From NCBI GenBank assembly GCA_003427395.1, contig BFEA01000679.1:714484-736548 (forward strand): DNA of 22,065 nt, read 5' to 3'. Both the position numbers and the translations under genes were made by a program. Shown one piece after another: positions 8,993-18,741 of this stretch; the stretch's first letter is position 1, and each line of letters starts with the position of its first letter. A model generated the notes under the pieces. That model was given only the letters and a program-made list of their open reading frames with translations. It was not told where the DNA came from and did not search any database. The DNA is from Chara braunii (taxonomy: Eukaryota; Streptophyta; Charophyceae; Charales; Characeae).

Positions 8993-11900
8993 ATGGTCCT
9001 GCCATCAAGAATTAGAGTCGCAACTTGGAATGTGCGTGGTCTCAGAGATACTGCCAAAAAAACAAGGGTTAAAGATTGGTGTCACTCTAACAACGTTCAG
9101 ATTTTGTGCTTGCAAGAGACCAAAATTAATGATATAAAACTTTCCAACCTACAACAGTGGTGGGCGGGCCCGCAAGTCTGGTCCCCAGCCGTGGGATCGA
9201 GAGGTGGGGCCGCCATCCTAATAAACAAAGATTTGGAAATTGAGGTCCTTGACCAATACCACGACCAAGACGGTTGTTGGGCGTGGATTAAGTTTGAAAT
9301 AGACAAGGAAGAGTGATCTGTTGTATCAGTATATGCACCTGTGATATTTCCCGATAGACTAAACTTCTTTTCCAATCTGCCTGCCTGCCTCCCGGACACA
9401 GAAAATTTGATTATGGTCGGAGATTGGAATGCCATCTTCAATCCGGGACTGGACTCACTCAAGGTATCCCCCATCAGACATGATTCAATCATCCTCACGG
9501 AGCTCTGTGACTCTCAGAATATGACAAATATCTACCGCACCTGGAACCCCAACTGCAATGGCTTCACGTGGTACGACCCAAAACCGAACAAAAAGACTCC
9601 CGCGCCGAGAAAACGTTTGGATTTTTTTCTGGCCAGGGGCTCTCCGTGGGACCGTTGTATGTCATGTGACTTGATGATTGAATCCATGTCGGATCACCAC
9701 CCGATGGTGATAGATGTGCTCTCTAAGGAAATTATTGACAGACACCGTCCTCCTTTTAAGCTCAACGCCACTCTCCTCAAAGACGAAGGGATCACTCAAT
9801 GAGTTTCCTCTCACATGGAAGCTTGGATGGGGACCCAAGATCTATTTCCCGACCCCCACTTGTGGGCTGATACACGAATTGACATTGTTAAAGCAGCACT
9901 CATTGAATTCTCGAGAATGAAAGCCACCGCCCACACCAGGTCAGAACAATCCGTCAGAAACCATGTAATCTGAGGTGAAGGAGACCGAAGAGAGGATGGA
10001 CGGTGACCCCTTCTCAGACCACAACTGGTCAAAAAAGAGAAGGGTCGCCTTGGCCCAATTGGAATCTCTACAAGTTCAGAAATAGAACGACCAGTTGGAG
10101 TGGTTGAGAACGAGGGGAATCATAGGCTATGACAAGATGACCAAGCTAACCTTCAGGTCGCTATTGCTTCGCCAGTCAAAATCTCTTATGAGAAAGTTGG
10201 CCCACCCCTTCGCCATCAACGCACCCCTGGCAACAATACGGTCAATATGTGTGCATATGCCCTAGAATACTACAGAGATATTGTATCTACTAGGCGCCCC
10301 TTTGACCCCCCAAACTGCGATCTTTCCGAATTTTCTCACTTTTGGGACTCCCCATACAAAACCATCTTCGCCTTGACAAAGGAAGAGTTGGACTTACCTA
10401 TGAGTGAGCACGAGATCTTGTTGGCGGCCCTCCAAATGGCAAAGGGTAAATGTCCCGACCTTGACGGTATACCTATTGAACTAATATTAGCCTCATGGTC
10501 AGTCTTCGCCCCTTTCTTGTGCGAAATTTATAACAGGGCTCTAACCTTCGGATCCTTTCCCCAAAACTTTACCCTTGGAATGATCTCACTTCTCTACAAA
10601 AAGGGAGACAAGAGAGAAGTACGCAATTGACGCCCTATTTCGATCCTCAACGTCACCTATAAACTCTTCGTCAACTCTCTGGTGCTCAGACTAGACAATT
10701 TTCTCCCTAATTTGATCGGGTGGGAGCAAGGAGCCTTTGTCAAAGGCAGATCCATTGTTGACAACATATTAGCTACAGTAAAGGCATTAGAAATCATAGG
10801 CAAGGAAAAGAGAGAAGTGGCCGTTCTGTTACTAGACATGGAAAAGGCGTACGACAAGGTGGGGTGGCCCGGGAGTTTTGTGCACACCACACTGAGAAAC
10901 ATGGGTTTTGGTCCAGACTTTTGTAAATGGGTAGAAGCTAGCTACAATCAGGCCTCTTCAGTTGTGATAGTTAAGGTCGACTCTCAGAAAGTTTCAGACT
11001 CACTCGGTCGCTTAGACAGGGATGCCCTCTAGCTCCACTACTATTTGTATTGCAGTTGGAAGTTCTGTTAAACAACATTAGAAGAAACGATTTGATCAAA
11101 CGATTGAGCCTCTCCCCAACACTGCAATGGAAGGGAGGAGCAATCGCGGACGATCTCACAATAGCATGCGAAAACACTCCCGAGTTCCTCATGAATTTAC
11201 GTAGTGTCATGGATACATACTGCTCCCTCTCAGAAACATCCATAAATTGGGATAAGTTTGTTTATTTCCTCCGAGCCTCCCAGACGCTGTGTGTGGATTG
11301 GGGCCTGCGCAATATTCCAGCTAACTCGGCGGATCGTTGTTTGGGTGTACAAGTGTCTCTTAATGATTGCTCGGTTATGCAGGATGCTCTGTTGGCCGAG
11401 AAGGTTTCTGCCAGAATCTCTGGATGGATCCGAAGCCACAAACTCTCCTTATATGGAAGGGCAATGGTAATTTCAGGTGCAGCCTTCTCTTCTATGGTTC
11501 CCTCTATCAGTCCATAAGATTGGAGGGGAAGCCTACTCCCAGGTCAAGAAGGTGGCTTCAAGATATCTGTGGAAACCGTTGGCCTCAGAGCATCAAGGCT
11601 GCATCTCTAAAGTGGCCTGGGAGACGGTCACCACAGCTAGGGACAGGGGGGGGCTAGGCATTCTAGATCCTCTCCAACAGAACCAGGCTCTCCTATATCA
11701 GGCACCTGGGGCAACAGATAGCGTCTCTGGGTCAAGCTTGCGGAATACATTCTCAGAAAGGAATGGTGCATCTCCAAACCCGAGGATGTCTGGCGCTGTA
11801 TGTTTATCCCCTCCTTTGTCCACCGCCGCCCTAAGTCTAGGTTGTGGAGAAATGTCTTAGCGGTGTGGCACACTCTGTTCCCTAGTGACAGGCTACAACC

Positions 11901-13231
11901 ATCTACAAAACAGGAGGTGTTGAACCAATTTCTATTCGAGAACTCCCTAATTGCCCAGGAGAATGGAGACCCTTTCCCTGCAAATGGGAGGAAGGACAGT
12001 TTTGGAATCTTGGGTAGAGAGGGGGGTCATCCAGATCAAGGACTTATGGGACCAAGCCTCAGAGGACTGGATCGCTGTACAAGATCTGCGTAGGGCTTTA
12101 CCTCGGTGCCACAACATTGAAGCTAACTATGAAAACCTCAAGAAAGCAGCCCCAACATTCTGGCTGAGCATTATTAGGAACCCGCAAGATGCGCAGGCAG
12201 GGACCTGGCTCAAAGACCCAGAAGTCCCGGACCAATTTCTGTATGTGGTCGACCCGGAGTTATCCGAAGGGGTAAAGGTTCAGGTCTGGTCTGCCCCCCT
12301 CGGCCGAAAAAAGGAAAACGTCCTAAAGCACAATGGGGAGAAAGTCCTTTCATCTACCGGAGGTTACATGGAGAGCAGAGTCTGGTCCCCGGACCTGAAC
12401 CCTTCCCCAGCTGTCCGAGCTACTTTGCTTTATGAAGGCGCATCAGTCATACAGGTAGAGCCAATCCTCTTTGGATGGAAAGGCATAACTTCCCCAACCT
12501 CCTTCTCCCCAGCCTTTCAGTTCAGGGCGAAATGGGGGGTCAGTGTATGCAGATCTAGAGTGAAGAAGCAGGCTATTGTCACGGCCTCTGAACGTCTAAG
12601 TAAAGAAGCCGGTTTTCAACTAGGATCTATAGATCTGCATAGTCTGTGGTCGAACCTAAAGAACATCCCGTCCCAGAAACAGGCTAGTTTAATGTGGACC
12701 CAGTTGATGTTGGTTACTCCCTCTGCATCCTGGCTAGTGGCTAAAGGTATGAATATTTCTGAACTGTGCTCAAGGTGTTCCTGGGGGTGGGAAACTGCCA
12801 ATCATCTCTGGCTCTACTGCCCTTTCGCTCATCGAATCTGGTCTTGGTGGCGCCACCATTGGGACACTCTGACAAATGGTGAATTCCAGTGGTCCCAGGA
12901 ATGGACCCTCTACGGAAGCATGCCTCAGGGCGTCAACCTATCGGCAGGTTGGGGGTACGTGGCTCTCTCCTGCAGAGGAGCTCTCTTGGAATCTATCTGG
13001 AAGGCTAGAAACAGTGCTACGTTCAGGAAAGAACAAATCTCAGTACAGAGCCAGAAAGCCCTGATAAAGAGCCTAATCCGCTTCTCCATCAGGGCAGATT
13101 GGCACACTGCCAAGACACACTCAAGTAAGAACCTTGCCTGGTTCAGACAAGCGTGGGCCAAGAACGGGAGAATGACTTCGATCTTGCCTGAAAACAGGAT
13201 GGAAGTCTGTACCTGGCTGCAAGCATCATGA
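8993..13231 (+). pseudogene. LINE ORF2: APE endonuclease, reverse transcriptase, zf-RVT
   Basis: ATG 8993 is chosen because it precedes the endonuclease domain by about ten residues, as is usual. Endonuclease motifs: ATWNVRG (Asn 9029), LCLQETK (Glu 9116), VGDWNA (Asp 9422, Asn 9428) and MSDHHP (Asp 9692, His 9695). RT motifs: KKGDKREVRN-stop-RPIS at about 10600-10640, AFVKGR near 10735, LLLDMEKAYDK (catalytic Asp 10835), RQGCPLAPLLF at about 11014-11046, and the IADD box with both Asp at 11149 and 11152. The part after the RT includes ARDRGGLGILD. A 426-codon open part (11951-13231) carries the zf-RVT motif. Lesions: in-frame stops at 9314, 9800, 9971, 10083 and 10628, and frame changes near 9971, 10245, 11005 and 11500 and between 11700 and 11951. 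The stop at 10628 replaces the Trp expected in the NWRPIS-type motif. The copy cannot be autonomous. Confidence 0.95.
12767..12820 (+). other. zf-RVT zinc-binding motif in LINE ORF2
   Basis: In the longest intact part of ORF2, Cys codons at 12767 and 12776 (CSRC), His at 12803 (ANHL) and Cys at 12818 (LYCPF) form the CX2C..HX4C pattern of the zinc-binding region that follows the reverse transcriptase in many plant LINEs. The spacing and the flanking Trp residues agree with that family. Confidence 0.85.
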
Positions 13232-13925
13232 GGGTTACACATAGGGTCAATCCCGGGCCGGTAAGGACAAAAAGGTAACGTGGCAGATAGCAGGATTCCA
13301 CCGAATCTGAGGAGTCCACCTGCGAGGCCTGGTGGGTGCATGGGTTACTGTTAGCGGAGATCTATATTTAGTGCCCGACCAACAATAATGGCGGTAGTAG
13401 GAATAAGTAGCTATAGTAGTGCCGTTCCGGCATTCAGTACAGTAGTCTGAAAAAGTAGGATTAGTCATCGAAGTACTCTTGGTGTGTTCTAGCAACGTAT
13501 CATGTAGTTACGAGGAGTAGTTGTTTTGGAGAATGCTGTCCCTCCACACGAGAAGACAGGGTAGGAATACACTTCATTTCAAGGATCAAGACACGGCCCC
13601 CTCCTAGATCGAGTCTGGACCGTAAGTAGCAGGAAGACATACCTCCGAGGATAGCAGCAGGATGGTACGGGTTGGTCTGTCAGTTTTGAGTAACAGCGTA
13701 GTTATTCGTCCGAAGTGAAACTTAATGTAGGAATTTAGGTGTTGGTCTTCTGTACTTCTTAGTGGTTTGTCTGGATAGCAGCATCGGGTCCCATTGGGTC
13801 CTGTAAAAAGGGAAGCTGGGTAAGGCTCCCAGAATTGGTTTTTCTTTTTGTTTCTGGGTAGACTGTGAGGACCCCGGTCTCCTGAACTGTTGAATTTCAA
13901 TTATTATTATTATTATTTTTTTTTT
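13232..13925 (+). other. LINE 3' untranslated region and (TTA)n/T tail
   Basis: About 660 bp without coding signal separate the ORF2 stop from TTATTATTATTATTATT plus a T run at about 13901-13925. LINE copies end in poly(A) or short simple repeats, so this tract is the best candidate 3' end. A T-rich rather than A-rich sense-strand tail is less common, so the boundary is tentative. Confidence 0.5.
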
Positions 13926-14276
13926 TAATTCTTTCTATATTCTTCTCTCAACTTCTGTTTCTTTACCTTCCACTACCTACTCCTAAGACTAGGGGAGATT
14001 TCATGTTGCCCCTTGCCCCTAATGGTTAGGGTATAGGGTTGGGGCCGCCAGTGGGGGTCTGGCTAACACAAAGACCGAGACCTGCGAGTAGCTGTGCCTC
14101 CCTTTCTCATCGTCCCCCACCCTTCATCGAGTAGCAGCAGAGGCTATGGCCAACACTCTCCCACACACCACACACAACCCACTCGCGCTGACACTCACAC
14201 CCGTGTTGGTCATAGACCGCGCTAATACCGATCAGGGGTATCCAGAGGACTATCAATAGCCTTGGGCACTGGGCCC
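13926..14276. other. Intergenic DNA, nothing recognised
   Basis: No gene, RNA or repeat was identified between the LINE tail and the 33-bp duplication. Confidence 0.45.
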
Positions 14277-14342
14277 GTTTGAGAAAGGAAAAAAAGAAAA
14301 GAAAAAGAAGTTTGAGAAAGGAAAAAAAGAAAAGAAAAAGAA
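14277..14342 (+). repeat. Perfect 33-bp tandem duplication, purine-rich
   Basis: The unit GTTTGAGAAAGG followed by an A-rich purine run occurs at 14277-14309 and again, identical in all 33 positions, at 14310-14342. Identity suggests a recent duplication. Confidence 0.97.
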
Positions 14343-14905
14343 AACTCCAGTTTCGACACCGCAATTCCTTTTTTTCCCCCTTCCCTCTTTGTAGAGAAAA
14401 GTGTCGAAATGCCCCTAAGGGGTGGATTATCTTGCGACATACCCCTGAAATACAGGAGTATCACAAAATTTCCAAATTTCTGCATATGCGCCTGTCCCGG
14501 CCATGGGCAACTTTGTGATATGGGCCTGTCCGTGGACTGGAGGGGCCTGCTTACTCTTTCTGCATCTGCCCCTCTGTGGGGCAGACAAACATCTGCCTTC
14601 CCCATCCCACGGCCAACTTCGCGCCTGTCCAATTCGAGTTGGCGCGTGTTGACGTCGCTGGAGTGTTGACGTTCTGCTCGTCGTGTAATGCTCTGCGCTT
14701 ACTTTTTTTGTTGCCGCCCAGGTAAGATTCCTCCATGCCACGCTTCCTCCATTCTCCTCATACCTTTCCTTCTCCACTTCCTCGTACAGTCTTTGGTCTC
14801 GCGTCTTGCGTGCCATCATTCGGCCGGCCACAGTCTATCTCTTCTTCGCTTTGAAAGGGCGATGGTCTGCAGGTGGCCCCAGGTGATTAAGAGTTCACTT
14901 CAGTT
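14343..14905. other. Intergenic DNA, nothing recognised
   Basis: GCGCCTGTCC or GGGCCTGTCC recurs near 14488, 14522 and 14620, but no gene or full repeat unit could be defined. Confidence 0.4.
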
Positions 14906-14914
14906 CTTAGATTC

Positions 14915-14985
14915 CGGAAGGATTCGAACCCAGGTCTGGGTTATCAACAGTTAATGGGATGTACCATCCAGCCACAGAGACGGGT
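14915..14985 (-). repeat. tRNA-like, possibly SINE-derived segment
   Basis: The minus strand reads TGGCTGGATGGT (14974-14963), an A-box-like element. GGGTTCGAATCC (14931-14920) is an exact match to the B-box consensus GGTTCGANTCC with one leading G. The sequence between contains CTGTTGA, which looks like an anticodon loop, but its stem pairs poorly and no clean acceptor stem forms. A decayed tRNA or the head of a tRNA-derived SINE fits best. Confidence 0.6.
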
Positions 14986-15119
14986 TGGCCAGGACAATTC
15001 GAATTTCCGTCTCCCGAGCAAACTTCCGGCGTTGCCGTCCGCCTCCCTTGCAGAGAACTCCATCGTCTTCCGCCTCGCCATCGCCCGGACGTCTTACCAG
15101 GTCAGTTTTCGTCTTCATC

Positions 15120-15164
15120 TTCCTCTCCTTCCCCTCCTCCTCCTCCTCCTCCTCCCCCTCCCTA
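15120..15164 (+). repeat. (TCC)n-rich tract
   Basis: A short run of CTC/TCC repeats near 15121-15163. Open frames over it give Ser- or Pro-rich translations without gene-like composition elsewhere. Confidence 0.8.
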
Positions 15165-15200
15165 TTCGGTTTGAACTTGGTGACCCCACGGGTGCCCACC

Positions 15201-15210
15201 ACAGACACAC

Positions 15211-15281
<71 letters not shown>
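15201..15281. repeat. (CA)n/(GA)n microsatellite
   Basis: A short ACACACAC lead is followed by an uninterrupted GA run from about 15215 to 15281. Long open frames spanning it are simple Arg/Glu or Ser/Leu artefacts. Confidence 0.97.
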
Positions 15282-15284
<3 letters not shown>

Positions 15285-15731
15285 TGTCCGATGTACACGT
15301 GGCCGCCCATAATGCATTTCTAATCCCTTGTGCAACGGTAACGACAGGCCAAAGACTGTACGCCTCAACTTGTACTAATGAATGCGATCCCGACACGGAC
15401 ACGCAGGATGCCCACATCTACGCTCGCAAGACCGAATTTACATCGCGATCCCGGTTGATCGGAGGAGAGCGGTATTGGAGCTTACGATAGGAGGTGCATG
15501 GGGATAAACATGATTAGGATGGGTTGGCGAGGGAGGGGGAAGGAGGGAGGAGAAGGGAGGTCCGGAAGATCAGGGGGAGGGTAAGGAGGGAGGGTAAGGA
15601 TAGCTCGCATCTTCGTTGCAGAATGCGCTCACGCTTGCTGCGGAAAGTGATGTCGCTCGACCGGTTCAGCGTGCCGAGAGTATACATTGACTTTTCTTGG
15701 GGCGAAATCCCACTGGACCAAATTCTTCATC
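15282..15731. other. Intergenic DNA, no supportable gene
   Basis: Open frames over this stretch (for example 15524-15805 on the plus strand) show no recognisable domain. A spliced exon cannot be excluded. Confidence 0.4.
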
Positions 15732-15762
15732 CTGACCGTCGATTAGGACGATCGACGGTCAG
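15732..15762. repeat. Perfect 12-bp inverted repeat (hairpin)
   Basis: CTGACCGTCGAT at 15732-15743 pairs exactly with ATCGACGGTCAG at 15751-15762 across the 7-base loop TAGGACG. Imperfect pairing continues outside (TTCATC against GATGATGAA). An A-rich run follows at 15781. Function unknown. Confidence 0.9.
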
Positions 15763-15943
15763 AGATGATGAATGCGTTGGAAAAAAAAAGAAAAAAAGAA
15801 GGTAATCCGTTTGGACTGCGACATCGGCCCTGAGCAGACCGTCTGCCCATGCACCTATGCATCAACCTGGGGCAAGGTTGGGCTTAACTGGATCGTCCAT
15901 TTCCAGCCGTTGATCATTGTTAACTGCGGTCTGACAAGGAAAA

Positions 15944-16040
15944 CGAAATGAAAACGGAACGGAAACGGAACCAAAAATGGAACGGAAACGGAAAGGAAAA
16001 CGGAAACGGAACGAGAAAACGCAACGGAAAACGGAACCGC
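15944..16040 (+). repeat. Degenerate ACGGAA-type short tandem repeat
   Basis: AACGGAAACGGAA-like units repeat with small variations over about 95 bp. Confidence 0.9.
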
Positions 16041-16232
16041 AAAGTGCGACCTCGATCTTGGACAACTGATTAGAAAGGGAAAATTGGAACTTCACACAAG
16101 TTCGAAATTTTCCTGAGAATGAAGGAAAGAGAGAAAGAGGGGGCAATTACCAAACAAGAAGAAAAAAGAGGGGGAAAGACGCGAACAAACGGGATCGCGT
16201 CAGCCTTCCCCAGCTGGCAGACTCTGAAGCAT

Positions 16233-16236
<4 letters not shown>

Positions 16237-16262
<26 letters not shown>
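16237..16262. repeat. (TG)n microsatellite
   Basis: About 13 TG units, uninterrupted. Confidence 0.96.
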
Positions 16263-16269
<7 letters not shown>

Positions 16270-16469
16270 GGCGGGAGTTTCTGCATGCCCGCGGGGTACA
16301 TCGGCCGGCCGGTCGGCGGGTCGCCGCTGGTAACCTAGACGCATAGACACACACAAAAAAAATAAAGGAATAAAATTATAAAAGACGATATAAGTGCCCT
16401 CCCTCCACGGGACGTTTTCTGTTTCTTTCGTCCAAAAATGCGGCGTACCCCTTCTCTCCCTTGAGATAT

Positions 16470-16470
<1 letters not shown>

Positions 16471-16519
<49 letters not shown>
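16471..16519. repeat. (CT)n microsatellite
   Basis: About 24 CT units followed by a pyrimidine-rich stretch that continues irregularly to about 16720. Confidence 0.97.
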
Positions 16520-16521
<2 letters not shown>

Positions 16522-16719
16522 ACCCCTCCCCGGGGATACCCTCCATCCCTCCCACTCTCTCCCCCGTCTCTTCTTGCTGTCTCACACACACGGTGTATGG
16601 CCAATGTTCTCGTTCGCCATGAACCTTCGTTCTATCCGTCTCTGTCTCTCTCCACCCTTCTCCTCCTCCTCCTTTTTCTCCTCCTCCTTCCCCTCGTCCA
16701 CTCGTTCTCTCCCCCTTTG

Positions 16720-17700
16720 CGCACATAATTTGTCTAACTATACTATAGAACTGAAAGAAAAAATCGCCCGCGTCCGTCTTGCCTGATCCCTATCCCCACC
16801 ATCTTCCCCATCCTCCATACCGTCTTCCCCCGAGCATAACGCACCCTCAAAATGACTGATTCGGCCGGAAAAGTAGCTCGTGTACATTCATGGTCAGTTT
16901 GCGTTGTGTTCGAGGGAAGTCGGTAGTTGTGCACGATTTTATTCTCCTCCTCCCTGCTAATCCTGACATCTCTCCTCTCTCCACCACTCCCTGTCCCGAT
17001 CCCCACATTCTCCTTCGGCCAAGTTCGGCGATCTCGATCGCGATCCTCTTCGCAACCCTCCTCCTTTCCCTCAGATATCTTCCCTCTCTCTTTGCCGACC
17101 GATCCTAACCAAATCCCCTCCCTTTCGGGACTGCACAGATGGAGGCCCAAACAAACTAACTAAAAATATAAAAACCCTTAAATTTCCACGAGTACGCCAC
17201 GTGGAGGGAAAGAGACCGTTAAACCACCCTCCCCAACCGCGATGTAGCCCACCTTCGTCCCCCCGATCCAGACTTTTCTTTTTTCCCTTCCTTTCTTTTC
17301 TCTTTTCTTACTAATATAAGGGGCGATGGCCTTGGGATATTCATCTTCGTTCCATTTGGATTCGAATACAACACAGGATCTGTATTTCAGCTTCGGGACT
17401 TGCTTCGCCCAGCTCAGCGTCGGGGCTTACTTCGTTGGCCTCCGTTCCTCTCGCCACCTCCGCACTCTGGCTCGACCCTCCTCTCCCTCCCTCCCTCTCT
17501 TCTTCTCGACCCGCTTACCTCCCTCCTCCTTTGCATCCCGCCAATATTCTCGTAGCTCCATCTCGATCCCGATCGCAATCCGCATACTACAGTATTTTTA
17601 AACAGATTTAAGTAGAACAAAAACTTGTCCGGAACTTGGAACTAATCACTATATTACGACATGCACAGGAGTAGAGAGTCTTCCGTCTGGTGGGTAGGTG
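16720..17700. other. Pyrimidine-rich intergenic DNA, nothing recognised
   Basis: Irregular CT-rich sequence with open frames rich in Ser, Leu and Pro and no conserved motif. Confidence 0.45.
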
Positions 17701-17749
17701 GTAGCGTGCTTTGGTTTTGGTTAAGGTGGATGATAGTCACCAGCAGTAT

Positions 17750-17911
17750 CACCCACCTTAACCCAAAGGTGATAGTCTGCCCTGGTTTTGGGTTAAGTGA
17801 CTCTGCTGTAGTTTCCAGGGGGTTCAGTCTCACCCACCTTAACCCAAAGGTGATAATCTGCTTTGGTTTTGGGTTAAGTGACTCTGCTATAGTTTCCAGG
17901 GGGTTCAGCCT
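17750..17911 (+). repeat. 81-bp tandem duplication with internal inverted repeat
   Basis: Copies at 17750-17830 and 17831-17911 differ at five positions, all transitions. Each copy has CTTAACCCAAA and its exact reverse complement TTTGGGTTAAG (17757-17767 and 17787-17797 in copy 1), which can form an 11-bp stem. A degraded part-copy (GCTTTGGTTTTGGTTAAG) lies just upstream near 17708-17724. Confidence 0.96.
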
Positions 17912-18557
17912 CCTGACTGAGGAGTGAGTTGGTGAAACTTCGACGAAACACTCTGTTACAGCCCGTCGTTTGTTGTTGTTTTCTCCCTTTTTGCCTACGG
18001 TTCGCTGCTGCGTTGTCCTTCGTGACAATACATATGCGGCAGCAGACGAAGGGTAAATGTTGTTGAACCGTACGAGACGGTAGGGGCTTGTAGTGTTGGT
18101 GATGTTGCAGGTATCGAATGGCCGTTGAGGAAGATGATAATGAAAAAAAGAAAGGTGAAGAGTAACCCCTCAAACCTCCCCCTTTTCAGTAAAGCCTGAT
18201 GCAACGTCTGACTGTCCTGTGTTTCTCAAGGCTGCTTTTCACAATCGATCTGCCCGCAAGTATGTGATCGCAAAGTGCAAATCTACACTACACGAGGATT
18301 CACCGCCGACAACGCTCGCGTGTTTGAGGGGCTTCTTCTTTCTTCCTGCATGCCAAGCACAGAGTAATGACACCACGAGGACAATGAGGGAGAAGGGAGG
18401 CGAAGGTGGTGGTGGGAGGGAGAGGAAGAATAATAAAGGAGGAACTTATTTTGTATTAAAGATCGAGTTCATGGAAACGATCCGTCGTCTGCGGCTATGC
18501 AACTACTGTGCGTATTGGTAGCCCGCGGGATGGCTTTCGCAGTACCCTAATAGGGGG
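17912..18557. other. Intergenic DNA, nothing recognised
   Basis: No gene or repeat family was recognised; only short open frames are present. Confidence 0.45.
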
Positions 18558-18558
18558 T

Positions 18559-18624
18559 AGGCAGGCAAACAGGCAAACAGACAGGCAGGCAGGCAGGCAG
18601 ATAGACAGACAGACATACAGACGG
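18559..18624 (+). repeat. CAGG/CAGA tetranucleotide repeat
   Basis: GGCAGGCAAACAGGCAAACAG leads into CAGG and then ACAG-type units, a degenerate tetranucleotide microsatellite. Confidence 0.93.
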
Positions 18625-18644
18625 ACTGGCAGAAGCGACAGCAA

Positions 18645-18735
18645 GAGGAAGGAGGGAGGAGGAGGAGGAGGTGGAGGTGGTGGATGAGGAGGGGAAATTA
18701 CAAGAGGAGGAGGACAAATTAGAGGAGAAGGGGGA
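18645..18735 (+). repeat. GGA-rich tract upstream of the glycosylase gene
   Basis: Purine-rich GGA/GAGG repeats extend to just before the start codon. An in-frame TGA at 18685 lies inside it, so the reading frame cannot extend further upstream without splicing. No TATA box or other promoter element was recognised. Confidence 0.85.
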
Positions 18736-18741
18736 AGTGGA

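Larger units (their letters stand above)
6369..9015 (+). pseudogene. LINE ORF1 remnant, nucleic-acid-binding protein
   Basis: The reading starts at ATG 6369 or the in-frame ATG 6426 (MAVPDAGPSISIEERNRI). It is interrupted by TAA at 6897, but the same frame continues to TAG at 7209. This roughly 260-residue part has the length and hydrophobic pattern of the DUF4283-like domain of plant LINE ORF1 proteins (inferred by eye). It ends in CPVCRRH, with codons for Cys 7182, Cys 7191, His 7200 and, past the TAG, Cys 7227. This resembles a CCHC zinc knuckle with atypical spacing. A 12-C run at 7281-7292 then shifts the frame into a Gly/Glu/Lys-rich linker (7327-7533). More frameshifts follow, one near an N plus 24 C at 7645-7669. 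Then come an acidic/basic segment (7806-8450) and pieces at 8501-8731 and 8800-9015. The last piece may be the C-terminus overlapping the ORF2 start. ORF1 products normally coat the element's RNA. Confidence 0.7.
6369..13925 (+). mobile_element. Degenerate LINE (L1-clade-like non-LTR retrotransposon)
   Basis: The element reads left to right: ORF1; then ORF2 with an APE-type endonuclease, a reverse transcriptase and a C-terminal zinc motif (zf-RVT); then about 660 bp of untranslated sequence ending in (TTA)n plus a T run at 13901-13925. There is no integrase, protease, LTR or RNase H, which separates it from LTR elements. The order and the zf-RVT module are usual for plant L1-type LINEs, which copy themselves by target-primed reverse transcription in the nucleus. 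Both ORFs contain stops and frameshifts, so this copy cannot encode intact proteins. The 5' boundary is uncertain and may lie before 6369. No flanking target-site duplication was recognised. Confidence 0.93.

Noticed and set aside
9314-10630. TGA read as Trp by an alternative genetic code
   Set aside because: The intact glycosylase frame uses TGG for Trp and ends in TGA, and the LINE also has TAG and frameshifts, so ordinary decay explains the stops.
14915-14985. A functional tRNA gene
   Set aside because: The B box is good, but the anticodon and acceptor stems do not pair properly.
14951-15490. Open frames of 100-178 codons over the GA tract
   Set aside because: They depend on the microsatellite for length, and the non-repeat parts match nothing I recognise.
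15732-15800. Rho-independent terminator (hairpin plus A run)
   Set aside because: The genome is eukaryotic and no gene ends here on either strand.
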